This document shows, in pieces, positions 44,061 to 55,930 of a DNA stretch of 64,000 nucleotides. A model generated the notes under the pieces. It made no database searches, was not told the origin of the DNA, and worked only from the letters and a program-made list of their open reading frames with translations. The translations under genes were made by a program, and so were the position numbers. The stretch comes from Earliella scabrosa. Lineage: Eukaryota > Basidiomycota > Agaricomycetes > Polyporales > Polyporaceae. The stretch lies in NCBI GenBank assembly GCA_022605405.1, contig JABYQQ010000002.1:248001-312000 (forward strand). The letters run 5' to 3'. The first letter of the stretch is position 1; every line of letters begins with the position of its first letter.

Positions 44061-47000
44061 AGAGCGACCCTAAATCATAGCGACAACCATCAGCAACACA
44101 ATACTTATTCGTGTGAGTGAGGACTACAATGAGAGATGACAGACGGACCTATGGACGACAATTGTTAAGATTCCCTGTGATATTAACTACAGAGCCGACA
44201 AGGTTGGTAAGCTGCTGAAGGCTGATAGATCCAGGGCATGTTCGTGGCACCATTGAAAGTCAGGCACAACTTGCCCCGTCGACGTGGTAGGCGTCGTAGT
44301 GGCTGTGCGGAAGGTGGGTATCCTGATCAGGAAGGTGACAAGAATGGCTTGCAGTGTGGCATTTGCGTCCCGAACTTGAAGTCGCCTGCTGCTCGCGAGA
44401 GACTGTAACCGTAAAAACAGCCTATATAGGCCCTACGAGCGTGAACGAGAGGGTGCAGTGAGTGACACGACGACGGGGAAGATGTCCTACCGTTACAGTA
44501 AAATGCTCGCCTTCAAATGCCAAGCTGCTGCAGAACGGTCGGCGTCGAGCATGCTGATCTCTTCGTTCGACCCCATGCATTGGAATGGCAAGACGTCACA
44601 TTACAGTGTAGTCCTGGCAAAATAGCCGTTAGTTACGGCTCCTGTCGGGCGTTATTCAATGCGATCTGGTACGGGTACACACGCGTGTTGACAGAGCCGT
44701 AAAAGATGGTTCCCATGCTCACCAAGCTATGCTGCCTGGCGGCTGAGTATCCGGGCTCAATCAAGCGGTCAAACCTAGAGTTGAAAAGACTTGCGTTGCC
44801 TAACTGAGGGGTCTGCTAGGCGGGTGCTATTCGTAGAGGGTCCTCGTACGCTGCAAGGTCGGCGGAAGCTTTCTAGATGGGGAAACGCACTCAGGGTGCA
44901 GCTTCTCATTGTACGTACAGGCCTGCCGCCACCATTCAGTACGACGTCACTCTTATGCGCAGATGAAGATGAGAAAGTTGCGGTTACAAGACCGGTGACT
45001 CACGTACCATGAGGTCATATGACCCGAAAGCTTCTTTCATCGATAGAAGCCTCACCCGCAGACTGCCTGAGGAGTATCCCTACTCCGTTCCAAGCAGTAT
45101 CTGTCTTACTCAACTCAGCATGATCCGATAACGTCAAGTCTTACCTAGCGGCTCCGAACAAGATCAACCTTACGCTTATTGTACACCTACGCCGGAGCAC
45201 GATACCTTCATCCGGTGATTGATGGTATAGAGGATCCGGTCTGAGTGCAAGCAGCTGTCCGGTCGTCCGAGTGGTCATGCGACGGCCCTTTCCACACTTC
45301 GTCGCCAAATGGTGGGGATGGAAGATCCAATATGTATTGAGCTAGCTCTCGCCAAGAAACGAGTATGAGAGCCCAAGATGCTGCGCGACTGGACAATATG
45401 ACTTGCGTCCAGAGTCATTACCACATGAATGGCTAGCGTCCGTCAATAGCAGTTACAGCCAATACTGCTGACGTCGCAGACCCAGGCACAAGGCGAAAAC
45501 GACTGGGAGTGGAGTCGTGAAAGGCGGTGGTAACCCATACTGGGAGAGAGGGAAGAAGCCTGAAGGACGGGAATGAGGAACGTGTGGGCCAGAGCCGACT
45601 CGAAGTCTTACCCGGGGCCGCGTGTGAACGGAACGATCCTGGACAGAAGCAGCCATGCGACTTGGATGCGACCGAGGGAGGAGTGGTGGCTTGCTGCAGG
45701 ACAGATCTGGTGCCTCACAGTCAGCACGAGCAATGCCGAAACGGCAATGAGACATACCACACATGTGAGGCTACTAGCAGCGAGCACGGCAAGCGGCGAG
45801 ACTTCGAGTAAGAGGTTCTTCCATTGAATCTTCCGGAGCATTTAGAGTCTAAGATGACAGGATAGCGCCTCTCGCAGACAGTCTGGAGACGTCCGGCTCG
45901 AAGCGCGACGCATTGCTCTTGACGTTGGATGCTCACATGAGCCTCAGGAAACTCCGCGCGTAGATGCGGCGACTCACTAACAACGCCGTCACGTATTTGT
46001 GCCTCCCAATGAAATGTAAGGCAGTGTTGTTCTGAATCTAAGAAGGCGAACGTCAAGGCAACAAGTTTGAGAAAGAATGGGCCGAGCCGCATAGCGCCGA
46101 ACGGTCGTTCGATTCGCTCGGCGAGTCGGACTTCCAACGTGTAACTCTAGCCTATAGGCGTGAATGGGAAGCATGAGGAGGACTCGACATGCCGGGTGGC
46201 GGAGAGATATATATTCAACGTTTCGCGCCAGACACGAGTGACTTGTTTGAGTGCGCTGACGATGGTCGGGGTAGGGGAAGGAACGTCGACAGTTGGTTCA
46301 GTCGGAGCTCAGCCACGTATTTGCCGATGGTGACGGGCGCCTCAGCTCTCGTCCCCTCTGATCTTTGACACTATGGTCTTGGAATGCATCTGCTTGGGCA
46401 TCGATTGTCTGACGAGGATTGAAGACACTTGGGGAAACCGCGCGAATAGGCCACAAAGCGTGCCACGTGTCATACTGAGCTGTCTTACAATAGTAGGTAC
46501 CAGGCTCACGTCTTGCTCAACCAACTTACGGCAGCAGTTCGATTCAGGTGCTAACTTAGGCTTCTGTAGATGAGATTGGGGCGATCCTGGAAGGGGAGGG
46601 TACCCGGTCGACATCCGGTCTTCGGACTGTAAATCCGCCGATGGGAGCGCAACCACGCCGGCCACGAAGCTAGTTCAGACTGAGAAGCCTTCCTCTCTCT
46701 GTCCAGACCAGGGTAGGGATTTTTGTTTGGAAACTCCGAAATGCTCCATCGCTGCGCATGGACGTCTTTGGCCCGGCCATACCACGGGTCCCATGTGCTT
46801 CCCACCAGATCCTCCCGGCAAAGTGGTGAGTCGTAGTCACTGAAGCACCAAGATTCGCGGCCGGCATAAATCTCCCCTGTTGCAAGGGTCTCATTCTCTC
46901 GGAAAGGCCGTGAAGATCCTACTGGAAATGTTGCCACGTACGTTGCTATAAAGCTGACCGGGTGATTGTATCCACTCACCGCTCTACGGACCCCATCGGC

Positions 47001-47074
47001 AGCGGCGAACGTCGCGCAGCCATCCCTCCCTCATTGCCATCCCTCATTGCCATCCCTCCTCTCCACTTAGAAAG
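44061..47074. other. Gene-poor 3-kb stretch
   Basis: The longest frames are 45721-46137 (minus; the hydrophobic run FFLKLVALTFAFL could be a signal anchor) and 46551-46979 (minus). Neither has family motifs. The hydrophobic frame at 45608-45841 (LAVLAASSLTCVVCLIAVS) may be a decayed membrane protein. A perfect 13-bp direct repeat (CCCTCATTGCCAT) lies at 47028-47053, just before the next gene. Confidence 0.4.
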
Positions 47075-47839
47075 ATGACGCCACTCGTTTACCTCAAGGC
47101 CCTCGTCCTCACTAGCTCCGCCCTCCTATCTTTTGCCGCGTTGATCCCACCGAAACGTGCACCCGAGCGCACACAGAAGCTCTACACGGGTCAACCTTTC
47201 GAGTACCTTGTCCGGTTCCTAGGGTATCTCGCATGCGTGCGTCCTACACGTCCGCGCATCCCCATTTTTACACGCTGACCTACCTCTGATGTCCAGTTCA
47301 TCATTGTTTCACCGTCCCTCAGCCAGTCGGCACTCCTACTATCTCACGATGCGAGCACGAACGTAGCACCTCTCCTCTGTCCGGCGAATGCGGGTCACGT
47401 TCAACCTCTCCTGACCATGTCCCCTCGTTTCCTGGTGGGAGCTGCCCTCGTCTTCTCCGGGGCCCTTTTCCGCCTTTGGTCCTATCGCGTACTCGGCTCG
47501 CTCTTCACCTTCGAGGTCTCGATCAAGAACGACCACGCACTCATTACCTCCGGACCATACGCCTTCGTTCGCCACCCGGCATACACTGGCGTCGTCGCGC
47601 TGCTCCTCGGTGAGCAGCTCATGCAGTTCGGCGTGGGTGGATACGTGTCGCACTGCGGCATCGCGGACACCCCGTTCGGCATCTTCATCCACATCTGGCG
47701 GTGCGGTTCGCTCTTCACCGTGTACTCGCTGTACAAGCGGTGCAGCGTGGAGGATGGGCAGCTGGTGGAGCGCTTTGGGGACGTGTGGCTGGAGTATGCG
47801 GACAGGGTGCGGTGCAAGCTTGTACCCTTCCTGCTGTAG
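47075..47839 (+). CDS. Isoprenylcysteine carboxyl methyltransferase-like membrane protein
   Basis: Exon 1 (47075-47236) and exon 2 (47297-47839) give 234 residues with several hydrophobic segments. The core LITSGPYAFVRHPAYTGVVA is the ICMT family signature (G-P-Y-x-x-x-R-H-P-x-Y), and the C-terminus E-RFGDVWLEYADRV fits the E-x-x-x-x-x-x-F-G-x-x-W-x-x-Y pattern. Ste14-type enzymes methylate prenylated CaaX proteins in the ER; mushroom genomes carry many divergent paralogues of unknown substrate. The start begins with a hydrophobic helix. The intron is 60 nt and in phase 0. Confidence 0.85.
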
Positions 47840-48683
47840 AGAATAGACCTGCACGCTCAACCTATGACGGGTAAGTCCTCGGCTCTTTCTACACCTGTTG
47901 ACACGAACTCCCTGACACACGGCGGACCGCCCGATATCTAGCTCCTTAATCTCTATTTCTAGATTTCCAGTCTTGTCCGTGCTAATGGGTAATTAGGCTG
48001 GGGTCGGATCGGATATATACCCTCCAACGTGCCACGCCACTCTGTGTACTTGCTGATGCGGAATGTTATGGGTCGTGCTATGTATCTGCCCGCACCGGCG
48101 TGCCGGTGTGCGTTCCGTGGAACGGCGAACTCCGTGAGAACACCGAGCCGTAACGCTGGCTCTGTTCATAACTCCGTCATCGCCTTGATCCAGGACCTTG
48201 AGTTGGCGCAGCCTATGAGGTGGGGGACGATATACATCGCCACACGGCATTTCAAAGCAACTGACAAATATTTGGTAGAGTGAGCCCATAGACCTTCAAG
48301 TTACGCATCGCTCTGAGTCTGAGACCCCGTGTACAGCAAACTGGAGCCAACATGAAACGTCGAACCGGTATCTCACCCGGTGCAACGTTGTACAAGCCTC
48401 CGAGTCCCTCTCCACCCGTCGCAAGCAGTTTTTCTCCATCGTGAGTTCATCGTGAGTTGCGGTGCTTCCCGATTGACTAGTACCCATCGTTAACGCGGCG
48501 GGTACTAGTAAGCATGCAGCGCGCCCTGTCCCTTTCATGTCGAAAGAGACGCGGTTTCTTGCGGTATCAACGGAACTTGACTAACGCCTGCGCACCGAGC
48601 AAAGGGCCGGACCACTAGCCGCTAGGCTTACTACTGAGTCATATACTGCCTTCGCACTCTCGGTGGGCGACATTGCTAACAAC
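47840..48683. other. Intergenic, no gene seen
   Basis: About 840 bp between two genes on the same strand. No coding signal was found. Confidence 0.5.
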
Positions 48684-50059
48684 ATGATCACCTCGACAGC
48701 CGCCAACATGGCCTCGATAGTAATTGAGTGCACGCTCTTTGGCATGTTTCTGCTCCTTTCGTCATTCTCGCTCATCATTTTGGTGCATCGGCAAACCAAT
48801 CCCTCTCATAACCCGCACAGTGGTGCACTGGACCACATCAAAGATGCAAGGACAAGATGGCGTGCCGTGGTACCCCTGCTGACCAAATCACCGCTGGTAC
48901 TTGCAAATGTCCTCTTCATGCTAATGGCCACAGCGGTACGTCCCATGTCGTTCAGGATCCGTCGTTGCATCAGCAATTGACTTTCTGGTAGAACTGGGTC
49001 ATCGGCATTCGACGGTTATTTGTTGGCATAGTCACACTGGGCGGCGGTCAGGCGGCGATAGAATACTACCAGAACTTGCCGGAACCAACAGAAGTTGCCC
49101 GTGGGGCGTTGCTCTTTGGGGCCGTTCTGCTAGGCGATGTTATCATGGTGAGTCAAAGACCAGTTTCGTCAATTTCCGTGAACTGAGACTCCCGCGAACA
49201 GACCTACCGGACATGGCTAGTTTGGGAGCGAAACTACCAGGTCCTTTTAGTGCCTTTCATGACCAACTCAATACTTGTGGGTAGGTACTTCTGTGCATAT
49301 GACGACTCGCCATACATCACACTGATGTATGTTCAGGCTGTGGCATCGGAATGCTCCATGATTTCGCTATGGCCAGGCCTGACAAGAGTGTTTTTGCTGC
49401 CGATTTCGGTCGTTGGATCACAGGCTACTGTACTGCGACTCTGTGGTGCGTAAGCAATCTTGTCGTGAAAGGCGCCTCAACATACACTACATCTCTGCGC
49501 AGCACGAACCTATACGGAACCAGTGAGGGGCGCCGTGTCCAGATCCATAGTCCAAGCTAACGTTGGGCATAGGCATGATTTCATATCGCATCTGCGCAAC
49601 GAACCGTGCGACAAACCGATTGCTGCGAGCGAACGACATCAAGGCTGAAGGCCGACATCTAACGGTCTGTTGGACCGCTATGATATAGAGTACCACGGTT
49701 TACAAACAGCCTGGTGACATCTCCCAGGGCGCGATGGCCATTTTGGTCGAGAGCGCAGCCATGTATAGGTGCGAATGCACTTACGTCGTTGCAGCTGGGC
49801 GCGGCCAACTCATAGTGGTTCGAATGCAAATGACCTCAGCGCATGGGCGATCTCCTTCGTCATCCTCTATGCGACCGGATCTACCCTGCAGACTGTTATA
49901 GCAGGGTGCGGGCCCGCGGCGATTGGAATCACCTTCATGCTTATAACAGTACGGGCGGCCCTCGGATGGGGACCAAACTCAAGACCGCTCGCGTTGGATA
50001 GCACGAGGGTCGACAGCTCGGAGGATCTGGCACTGACCGCGGTAAGGGACCGAGTCTAG
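48684..50059 (+). CDS. Basidiomycete seven-TM integral membrane protein
   Basis: About eight exons assemble into a polytopic protein. The chosen ATG (48684) leads into ASIVIECTLFGMFLLLSSFS (TM1), then VLANVLFMLMAT (TM2), LLFGAVLLGDVIM followed by TYRTWLVWERNYQVLLVPF (TM3-4), then WITGYCTATL spliced to TNLYGTS-MISYRICATNR, ILVESAAMYS, and last WAISFVILYATGS and IGITFMLITVRAAL. The Y-R-x-W-x-V-W-x-R-N-x and Y-R-I-x-x-T-N-R motifs mark a family common in Agaricomycetes and of unknown function. An apparent TAG at 49686-49688 is removed by a 45-nt phase-0 intron ending in AAACAG. Confidence 0.72.
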
Positions 50060-50248
50060 AGTTTAACGCGAACTCGGACTCCGGCGAGCTCCGATGGGGT
50101 GCCGCTCATCGTGACAAAGACGGCGGAACAGGAGACGGGAAGTGGGCTTGCTACTAAGTAGTGGCACTGGGGAGATGAAGGAACTCGAGGCTTGCTTGAG
50201 GCTGTTGAACTTCTCTGGCCATAGACTTTTATTACAGCTTCTTAGCTA

Positions 50249-50320
50249 TCCGATATGGTGTAGTGGCTAACATTATCGCCTCTCACGCGATAGCCCGGGG
50301 TTCGATTCCCCGTGTCGGAA
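50249..50320 (+). tRNA. tRNA-Glu (anticodon CUC)
   Basis: A 72-nt cloverleaf with no intron: acceptor stem TCCGATA pairing with TGTCGGA, D-arm with TAGTGGCTAA, anticodon stem ATCGC/GCGAT around loop CTCTCAC (anticodon CTC at 50282-50284, reading GAG), and T-arm CGGGGTTCGATTCCCCG. It matches fungal tRNA-Glu closely. The 3' CCA is not encoded, as usual in eukaryotes. Confidence 0.95.
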
Positions 50321-50326
50321 TTTTTT
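50321..50326 (+). terminator. RNA polymerase III terminator
   Basis: Six consecutive T residues follow directly after the tRNA discriminator base. Confidence 0.85.
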
Positions 50327-50873
50327 GTTGTCTATAGGCTTCGTTCATTTTGATCGCTCCTCCTTCCTTCCTTGACTCGGTGAACCAACCTTGTATCATT
50401 ACATTCTTCACACTCCTGCGTGGTGTCTGGATCAAAGGTTCGCTGTCGTAGCAGCAGCAACAGTCTTCATGAATCACTGGCAGGGAGTTTGTTTTGGAGC
50501 ACTGCGTCACGTTGCGCAATTTGCTAGGTACGCCGCGCATGTTTGCGTGATTGCCAACCCTGACCTGATCGACGCGTAGTGTCGCATACGATGGCAGTCG
50601 ATGGCTCCAGGATGACCGGAAACACACGCGCGCTGACGTGCACGTGGGGGCGCGATTGAGGACATCGCAACATCGGGTGGATGTGTTCGCGTCATAGCAC
50701 ACCATGGACCAAGAGCGAGCGTTATCTCCCACCACAAAATGCTGACAGGGTCAGAGGGGCGCGGCCCTTCTCGGAAAAGCTCATAAGTCTACCAGCATGC
50801 TCTTCCGCCAGCCCGCCGCCCGGTGTGTCGCTCCCCGCCGTCGTGCTTCTGGTCCTCGTTGCCCCGTACCACC
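50327..50873. other. Intergenic, no gene seen
   Basis: The region runs from the tRNA terminator to the transporter start. Minus-strand frames of up to 150 codons overlap the tRNA and have no family motif. Confidence 0.5.
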
Positions 50874-52714
50874 ATGACGACGTTGACGAAAGCCGACCGC
50901 ACCTCTTCTTCGACATACCCAACCTCGGTCAAGTCCTCTGAGGCACTGGAGGAAGCGAGGGTAGAGCTTGAACATCTGGACCCGGAGTTGGTCAAGAAGA
51001 CATGGCGCAAGGTGGATTGGAACATTATGCCGCTCGCAGTGGTGTTGTACTTGGCCTCCTACATTGACAGGTAAGTATTGCCCTATCCTTTCCCGTGCGG
51101 TGCTCACGGACGAATATTTCAGAGCGAATATTGGGAATGCAAGAGTGCTCGGTCTCGGAGCATCCCTCAACCTGACTAGCGGCCAGTACAACTGGGCTCT
51201 CTCAATCTTCTTCATCGGCTATGTCTCCTTTGAGACTCCATCAAATATCATCCTCCGGCGCGTCAGCCCAAGGTGGTACATCCCTACATTGACGGTCAGT
51301 CGCAGCTATATCGCGGTGAAAGCAGCCAAGCTGAGTATTCCATGCAGGTACTCTGGGGAATCGTGTGCGCGCTGTTCGCGACGGTCAAGACGGCCGCGGG
51401 TCTGTTGGCGATTCGTTTCTTCCTCGGCGTTGCAGAAGCTGGCTTTCTTCCCGGTATTGTCTACTGGCGTAAGTCTCTTTAGATCTTTGCTACCCAGGCT
51501 TTGAAGGATTCATGTGTTCCCTCTGTCAGTAAGCTGCTGGTATCCTCGTACCGTCCTCGGAAGACGCTACGCGGTGCTTTACTCCTCAGTCTCTCTCACC
51601 GGCGCTTTCGGCGGTCTCCTTGCCACGGCTATTCACGGCCTCGACGGTACTCACGGCATAGCGGGCTGGCAGTAAGTACTCTGCCCGTCTCGTGAGACGG
51701 ATGACTCATCTGTTGCTCTCCCAGGTGGATATTCATTATTGAAGGGGCCATCACGGCCGGGCTCGGCATCATCGCGGCGGTCTTCATGTCATCGTACCCC
51801 GAGACCGCGGCTTTCCTCTCTTCGGATGAGAAGCGGGTCGTTCTACTCGCAAACGAGGCCGACCACGCGCAGAAGGCTGCGGAGCGCTTCAACGGCAAGC
51901 AGATCCGCTCCGCATTCACCGACTGGCGCACCTGGCTCTGGGGCCTCGTCTATATCTCAATCTACATCCCCGTCTACAGCGTCATCCTCTCTCTCCCCTC
52001 GGTCGTCACTGGGCTAGGGTATAAGGGCACTCACGCTACACTCATGGCGTGTCCACCTTACGGTCTCGGGTTCATCATCGTCCTCCTTTCGGGATGGAGC
52101 GCGGACCGCTATGGACGGCTGTACTACCACTACATCGCCGCTGTCCTTGTCACAATGACCGCGCTCATTGTGCTTATGGCGGTGGAGAACCTCGTCGTGC
52201 GCTACATCATGTTTTTCTTCGTCATGTTCATGTGCGTGTCTGCTCTGCCATCCCAGTGCGTGCATAAGCTGAACCCGTCCGTCTCGCCTGCAGGTTCATT
52301 CCCGTCTCCATCTGCTGGACATGGCTCGGCAGCAACGTCGCGAGCGCGAACAAGCGCGCGGCGGCCGTCGGGATCGTCTTCTCGCTCGGGAACATCGGCG
52401 GCACCATCTCCGGGCAGATCTACCGCTCGGAGTGGGCACCGCGGTATGTGCAAGGACACGCCATCAACCTGGGATGCTACGTCGTTGCGCTCTTCGCAGG
52501 GACGGCTCTGTGGTGGAGCTACAAGATTGACAACGCAAAGCGTGACCGCGCCGCAAACGAGACCGTGAAGCGAAACAAGCACGACGACCTGCTGGGAGAA
52601 GATCTCGGCGACCTCGGCGACAGGTGCGCCAATGATATGGTTCATTCGTGTGATGTTACTGCGTTGCTGACACGACGGTCGCACAGGCATCCGAGCTTCA
52701 GATATTATCTGTGA
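50874..52714 (+). CDS. MFS transporter of the allantoate permease (Dal5/Tna1) type
   Basis: About seven exons. The cytosolic N-terminus EELDPELVKK-like (LEHLDPELVKKTWRKVDW) leads to TM1 with PLAVVLYLASYIDRANIGNA, the signature start of the anion:cation symporter family. TM2-5 follow (LSIFFIGYVSFETPSNIILR, AIRFFLGVAEAGFLPGIVYW), then WIFIIEGAITAGLGI, a central loop, and the second six-TM half ending GSNVASANKRAAAVGIVFS and GNIGGTISGQIYRSEWAPRY. Yeast relatives import allantoate, nicotinate, biotin or similar organic anions; the substrate here is unknown. The last exon is HPSFRYYL. Confidence 0.88.
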
Positions 52715-52857
52715 TGCGCGACATGAGTCAAGAACATGACGATCTCCTAATACACTACACTAGGGATGAGCTAACTGACGGTCAAAACTATACTCCAATG
52801 CTTCTGTATCTGTATCGTAGATGACGAACACGAACCGCGACAAGCGACCGACATGAT

Positions 52858-54989
52858 TCAGCTTGATCCAGAACCCCCAGGGCCTCGCTCATGGGCATAC
52901 ATATCCAAACTCCCGAGCGGCGTGCGCATGAGCGATGGCCTGCGTCCGCCCTGCCCCCGGTCCTCGTTCAGTGACCTCGTCGACGCCGCGCTCGAGCCGA
53001 CGGCCGCCTGTGTCAGCGCGTGCAGCTCGTCCAGGCTGGTCTCCAGGATGATGATCTTGTCCTCCCAGTCCCTCTGCAACTCGTCGTTCAGCTGCGTCGC
53101 CTGCGCCGCGACCGCGCCGAGCACGTCCACAAGTTCGTTAGACAAAATGCCCGGGTATCGCTTCTCGAGCGCGACGAGGTGCGGCGGGATGCGCGAGATC
53201 GGGTACAGGAGACGGCGCTCGTTCTTCCAGAGGGGTGTCTCGAAGAAGTCCTGCAGGTGCGCGAGCGTGTCGCGGATATAGATGCGTACGTCTGTTGTCC
53301 CGGCGCATGCGGCGGCGGTACTAGAAGGTGAGGGAAGTGCGGCGAGATAGAAGACTAGATCACAGGCCTTGAGGAAATACTCGATGTCGCCGTTTGTGCG
53401 CGCATCCCTGATGAATGCCACAATCGCGCCGTAATCTGAGTGGAGACACGGACGCGGTGAGTGTGAATAATGCATGTGGATTCTCAGCAGAGAAGGGAAC
53501 GTACCATAGCAACCCGAGGAGGAGTATTGTCCCGCCAATATGGGGTTTTCCGACAGCTGCTGGTAGAGGATCGCGAACGCGAGATGGCGCACAGTGGTGT
53601 CGCGGTCGTTCAGTATCGAAAACAAGGCCCGGCAGAAATGTGAGTACGTTAATGGAAGAGACTGGACGAGCAGCGGTTTCAGCGTCCTCAGGATGCGGAT
53701 AGAATGTTCGATCGGGACATGCGCGCGAGTCTTCATGTTTTCAAGCGTATCCAGAGTAATGTCCGTGAGAATCGCAAGCGACTCCGGTCGAATACTCCTG
53801 TTTTCGTCAAAGTAGGGGATCCCGTGAATTACACGATCGGCGCGATTCTCCATGATGTCATAATAGCACTGAGCGGCAGCTTCAGGAGCCATCTCCTTGA
53901 GACATGGTTGCACAACGTCTCGGAGGAAGCTGTCGTCGAGGAAAGTGCGATCCGCGTTGAGGAGCATGTGTTGGTCAAGGGTTGTGTCCTTGTCGTCGAT
54001 GAGGATCCACTCACGTGCCTTCCAGCTGTAGGTATTTGGTTTGTTTGCGAACTTGGATAGACGTGCAACAACTCGTTTTGCCATTCGATTGCGCATTCGA
54101 TGAAGAACACCGTCCGCGTGGGCTGTGGCAACCTGGTTGGCATAGGCCATCATGAATCGTGCGACGCTGCGTGCGGGCTTCTTGAGAGTTTGAATGATGA
54201 TAAAGACACCCCATGCCTGAGGCGATTGGTACGAGCAATCGGGCATGAATGTCGGCAGAACAGCGGTGAGGAAGACGAAGGAGAGTAACAGGGCCACGAG
54301 GACAATGGCCACCGTTGCGACTCCCTTGTTCTGTGGCAACAGGAAGAGGATGAGCCCGAGTAGGAACAATACGAGTGCGCTCTGGAGCAGGATGGGGAGG
54401 AGCATCATGACTTCCGCGACCTTCCACTTTCTGAGGCTGTCGTAGCGATATTGTCGAAGTCGTGCGACCTCGGGAGATACGCTGGTCATGCCGGAGGAGT
54501 ATTGATTGAGCCACTGCTTGACCATTAGGCTGATAGAGGCGGAGGCGAGACTGCATATGAGACTGCTGAACCAGAGACCGTTGATCAGGGGCGCCCATTG
54601 GTTCAACTGCCTGAGACCGTCATCCCCAGAACTGCTGAGGGATGCAATAGATGACGCGTTCTCCGCCAGCGAATGAATGTCGAGCTGGTTCGCCTGGGCC
54701 ACAGCTATGAGGAGAAGGCGGAGCAGGTCGTCTGATGAAGAGTTCGAATCTTGATTCTGAGGGTCGAGCAGCTTATATGCCTCAACGTTGAATGCTGTCA
54801 GGATTGCGGAAAATAGACCAGCCTTGAGGTTGCTCCGTGAGAGATAGGCGCGTTTACATCTGGAGGATGACTCACAAATACGAGGTGCGTGTCAATCTCC
54901 TCCTTCCATCCCTGAATCTTCGTTTCATCGTGCTCCTTTAACGCTGTAGCACAGTCCATCCACGCGTCTGCCGCCAGTCTTCCTCGCAT
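52858..54989 (-). CDS. DUF6535-domain membrane protein
   Basis: Exon 1 holds DAWMDCATALKEHDETKIQG and EEIDTHLVF. An intron of about 50 nt then joins to AGLFSAILTAFNVEAYKLL, the DUF6535 hallmark. The domain continues with QWAPLINGLWFSSLICSLAS, a membrane pair SALVLFLLGLILFLLPQ and TVAIVLVALLLSFVFLTAV, and a helical cytosolic region of about 400 residues. An in-frame intron splits SGCY and DYGAIV. The start at 54989 is the first ATG in exon 1, but the open frame extends upstream (DGDPRSPTSTNSI) to an acceptor-like CAG, so an earlier exon is possible. The function of the family, restricted to Agaricomycetes, is unknown. It converges with the MFS gene with only 143 bp between stops. Confidence 0.8.
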
Positions 54990-55930
54990 GATCGAGTTTG
55001 TCGACGTCGGCGACCTCGGATCGCCATCCTGGTGACAGAGTTAAGTCAGGGACCGGTGAAAGAAGACAGCTTGGTTGTTAGAGACCTTGATATCCACAGT
55101 TGCGGTGTTGTCAGCGGGCTTGCGCACGGGTTGATACTACGTAAGGCGAATGGCAGAGACATGTTAGTGAGATTTCTCGTGCTAGGCGAACCCTTTGCGA
55201 TGACGGCCAATGACGAACATACATCGGTATCGCGTGACCCTGCTTCAGGGCGCCGTGACCAGCGATTGGACGGCACCTTGGTGTTATGTCGTCGAAGGAC
55301 GTGCATGGAAGTGTCGATCTGCTTGCCGTAGCGGTGGGGGGAGTGAAGGGAACTGGTAGAGGTGACAACGTTGTGCTGCTCGCTGACAGTGAGGATGGCC
55401 TTCCCTACGACTGTCAAGTGCGGCAGGCCGTGCAAGCCGAGCCGCATACATTTACAGCTTGATGTTCGCAGCCAGGAACGACAGGTCTCCCCGTGCACGG
55501 AGCGGTACGAACGTGCGTGGATAGCTGAAGCCTGATGCGAAGCTCGCAAGAGCGCTGGTTTGGTCACGTTCTTGAACTCACTGAGCGTCTATCCACCAGA
55601 ATTCGGTTTGAACTTCGGAGACTTGGAGGCATATAAGATGCTTTCGAACTTGCGGAACGAGAATAACATGTAGGCTATATGAGCCATGACGCGTTGGAAA
55701 CAGAGTACGGAATAGCTGACAAAGCGATGAGGACTAGTTCAAGGATACCAGAAGGGACTTACTCATAACATAAACGATACACAGTTGTCGAGTAATACAC
55801 GACGTAGAGAGAGAGGCTCTTCAGCTGCCAGCGATGATGCGGAGGTGATACCGGTCGCAACGGATGACATCCGTTGATTCTAATCAGCAGCGTACAGCGC
55901 GAACAAGTGCAGCCACCTCACTTGGTCTCT
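54990..55930. other. Intergenic, no gene seen
   Basis: About 940 bp upstream of the DUF6535 gene and downstream of DUF262 copy 2. Overlapping frames of 99-173 codons on both strands lack motifs. Confidence 0.5.

Noticed and set aside
45721..46137. Possible secreted or membrane protein on the minus strand
   Set aside because: One hydrophobic run is not enough; no family match, no clear introns and neighbouring sequence is non-coding in character.
46590..46680. tRNA-Tyr-like anticodon arm around ggactgtaaatcc
   Set aside because: Only the anticodon stem-loop fits; no T-arm with GTTCRA, no matching acceptor stem and no poly-T terminator.
49686..49688. In-frame TAG suggesting that the 7-TM gene is a pseudogene
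   Set aside because: A 45-nt phase-0 intron (GTCTGT to AAACAG) removes it and joins two conserved segments.
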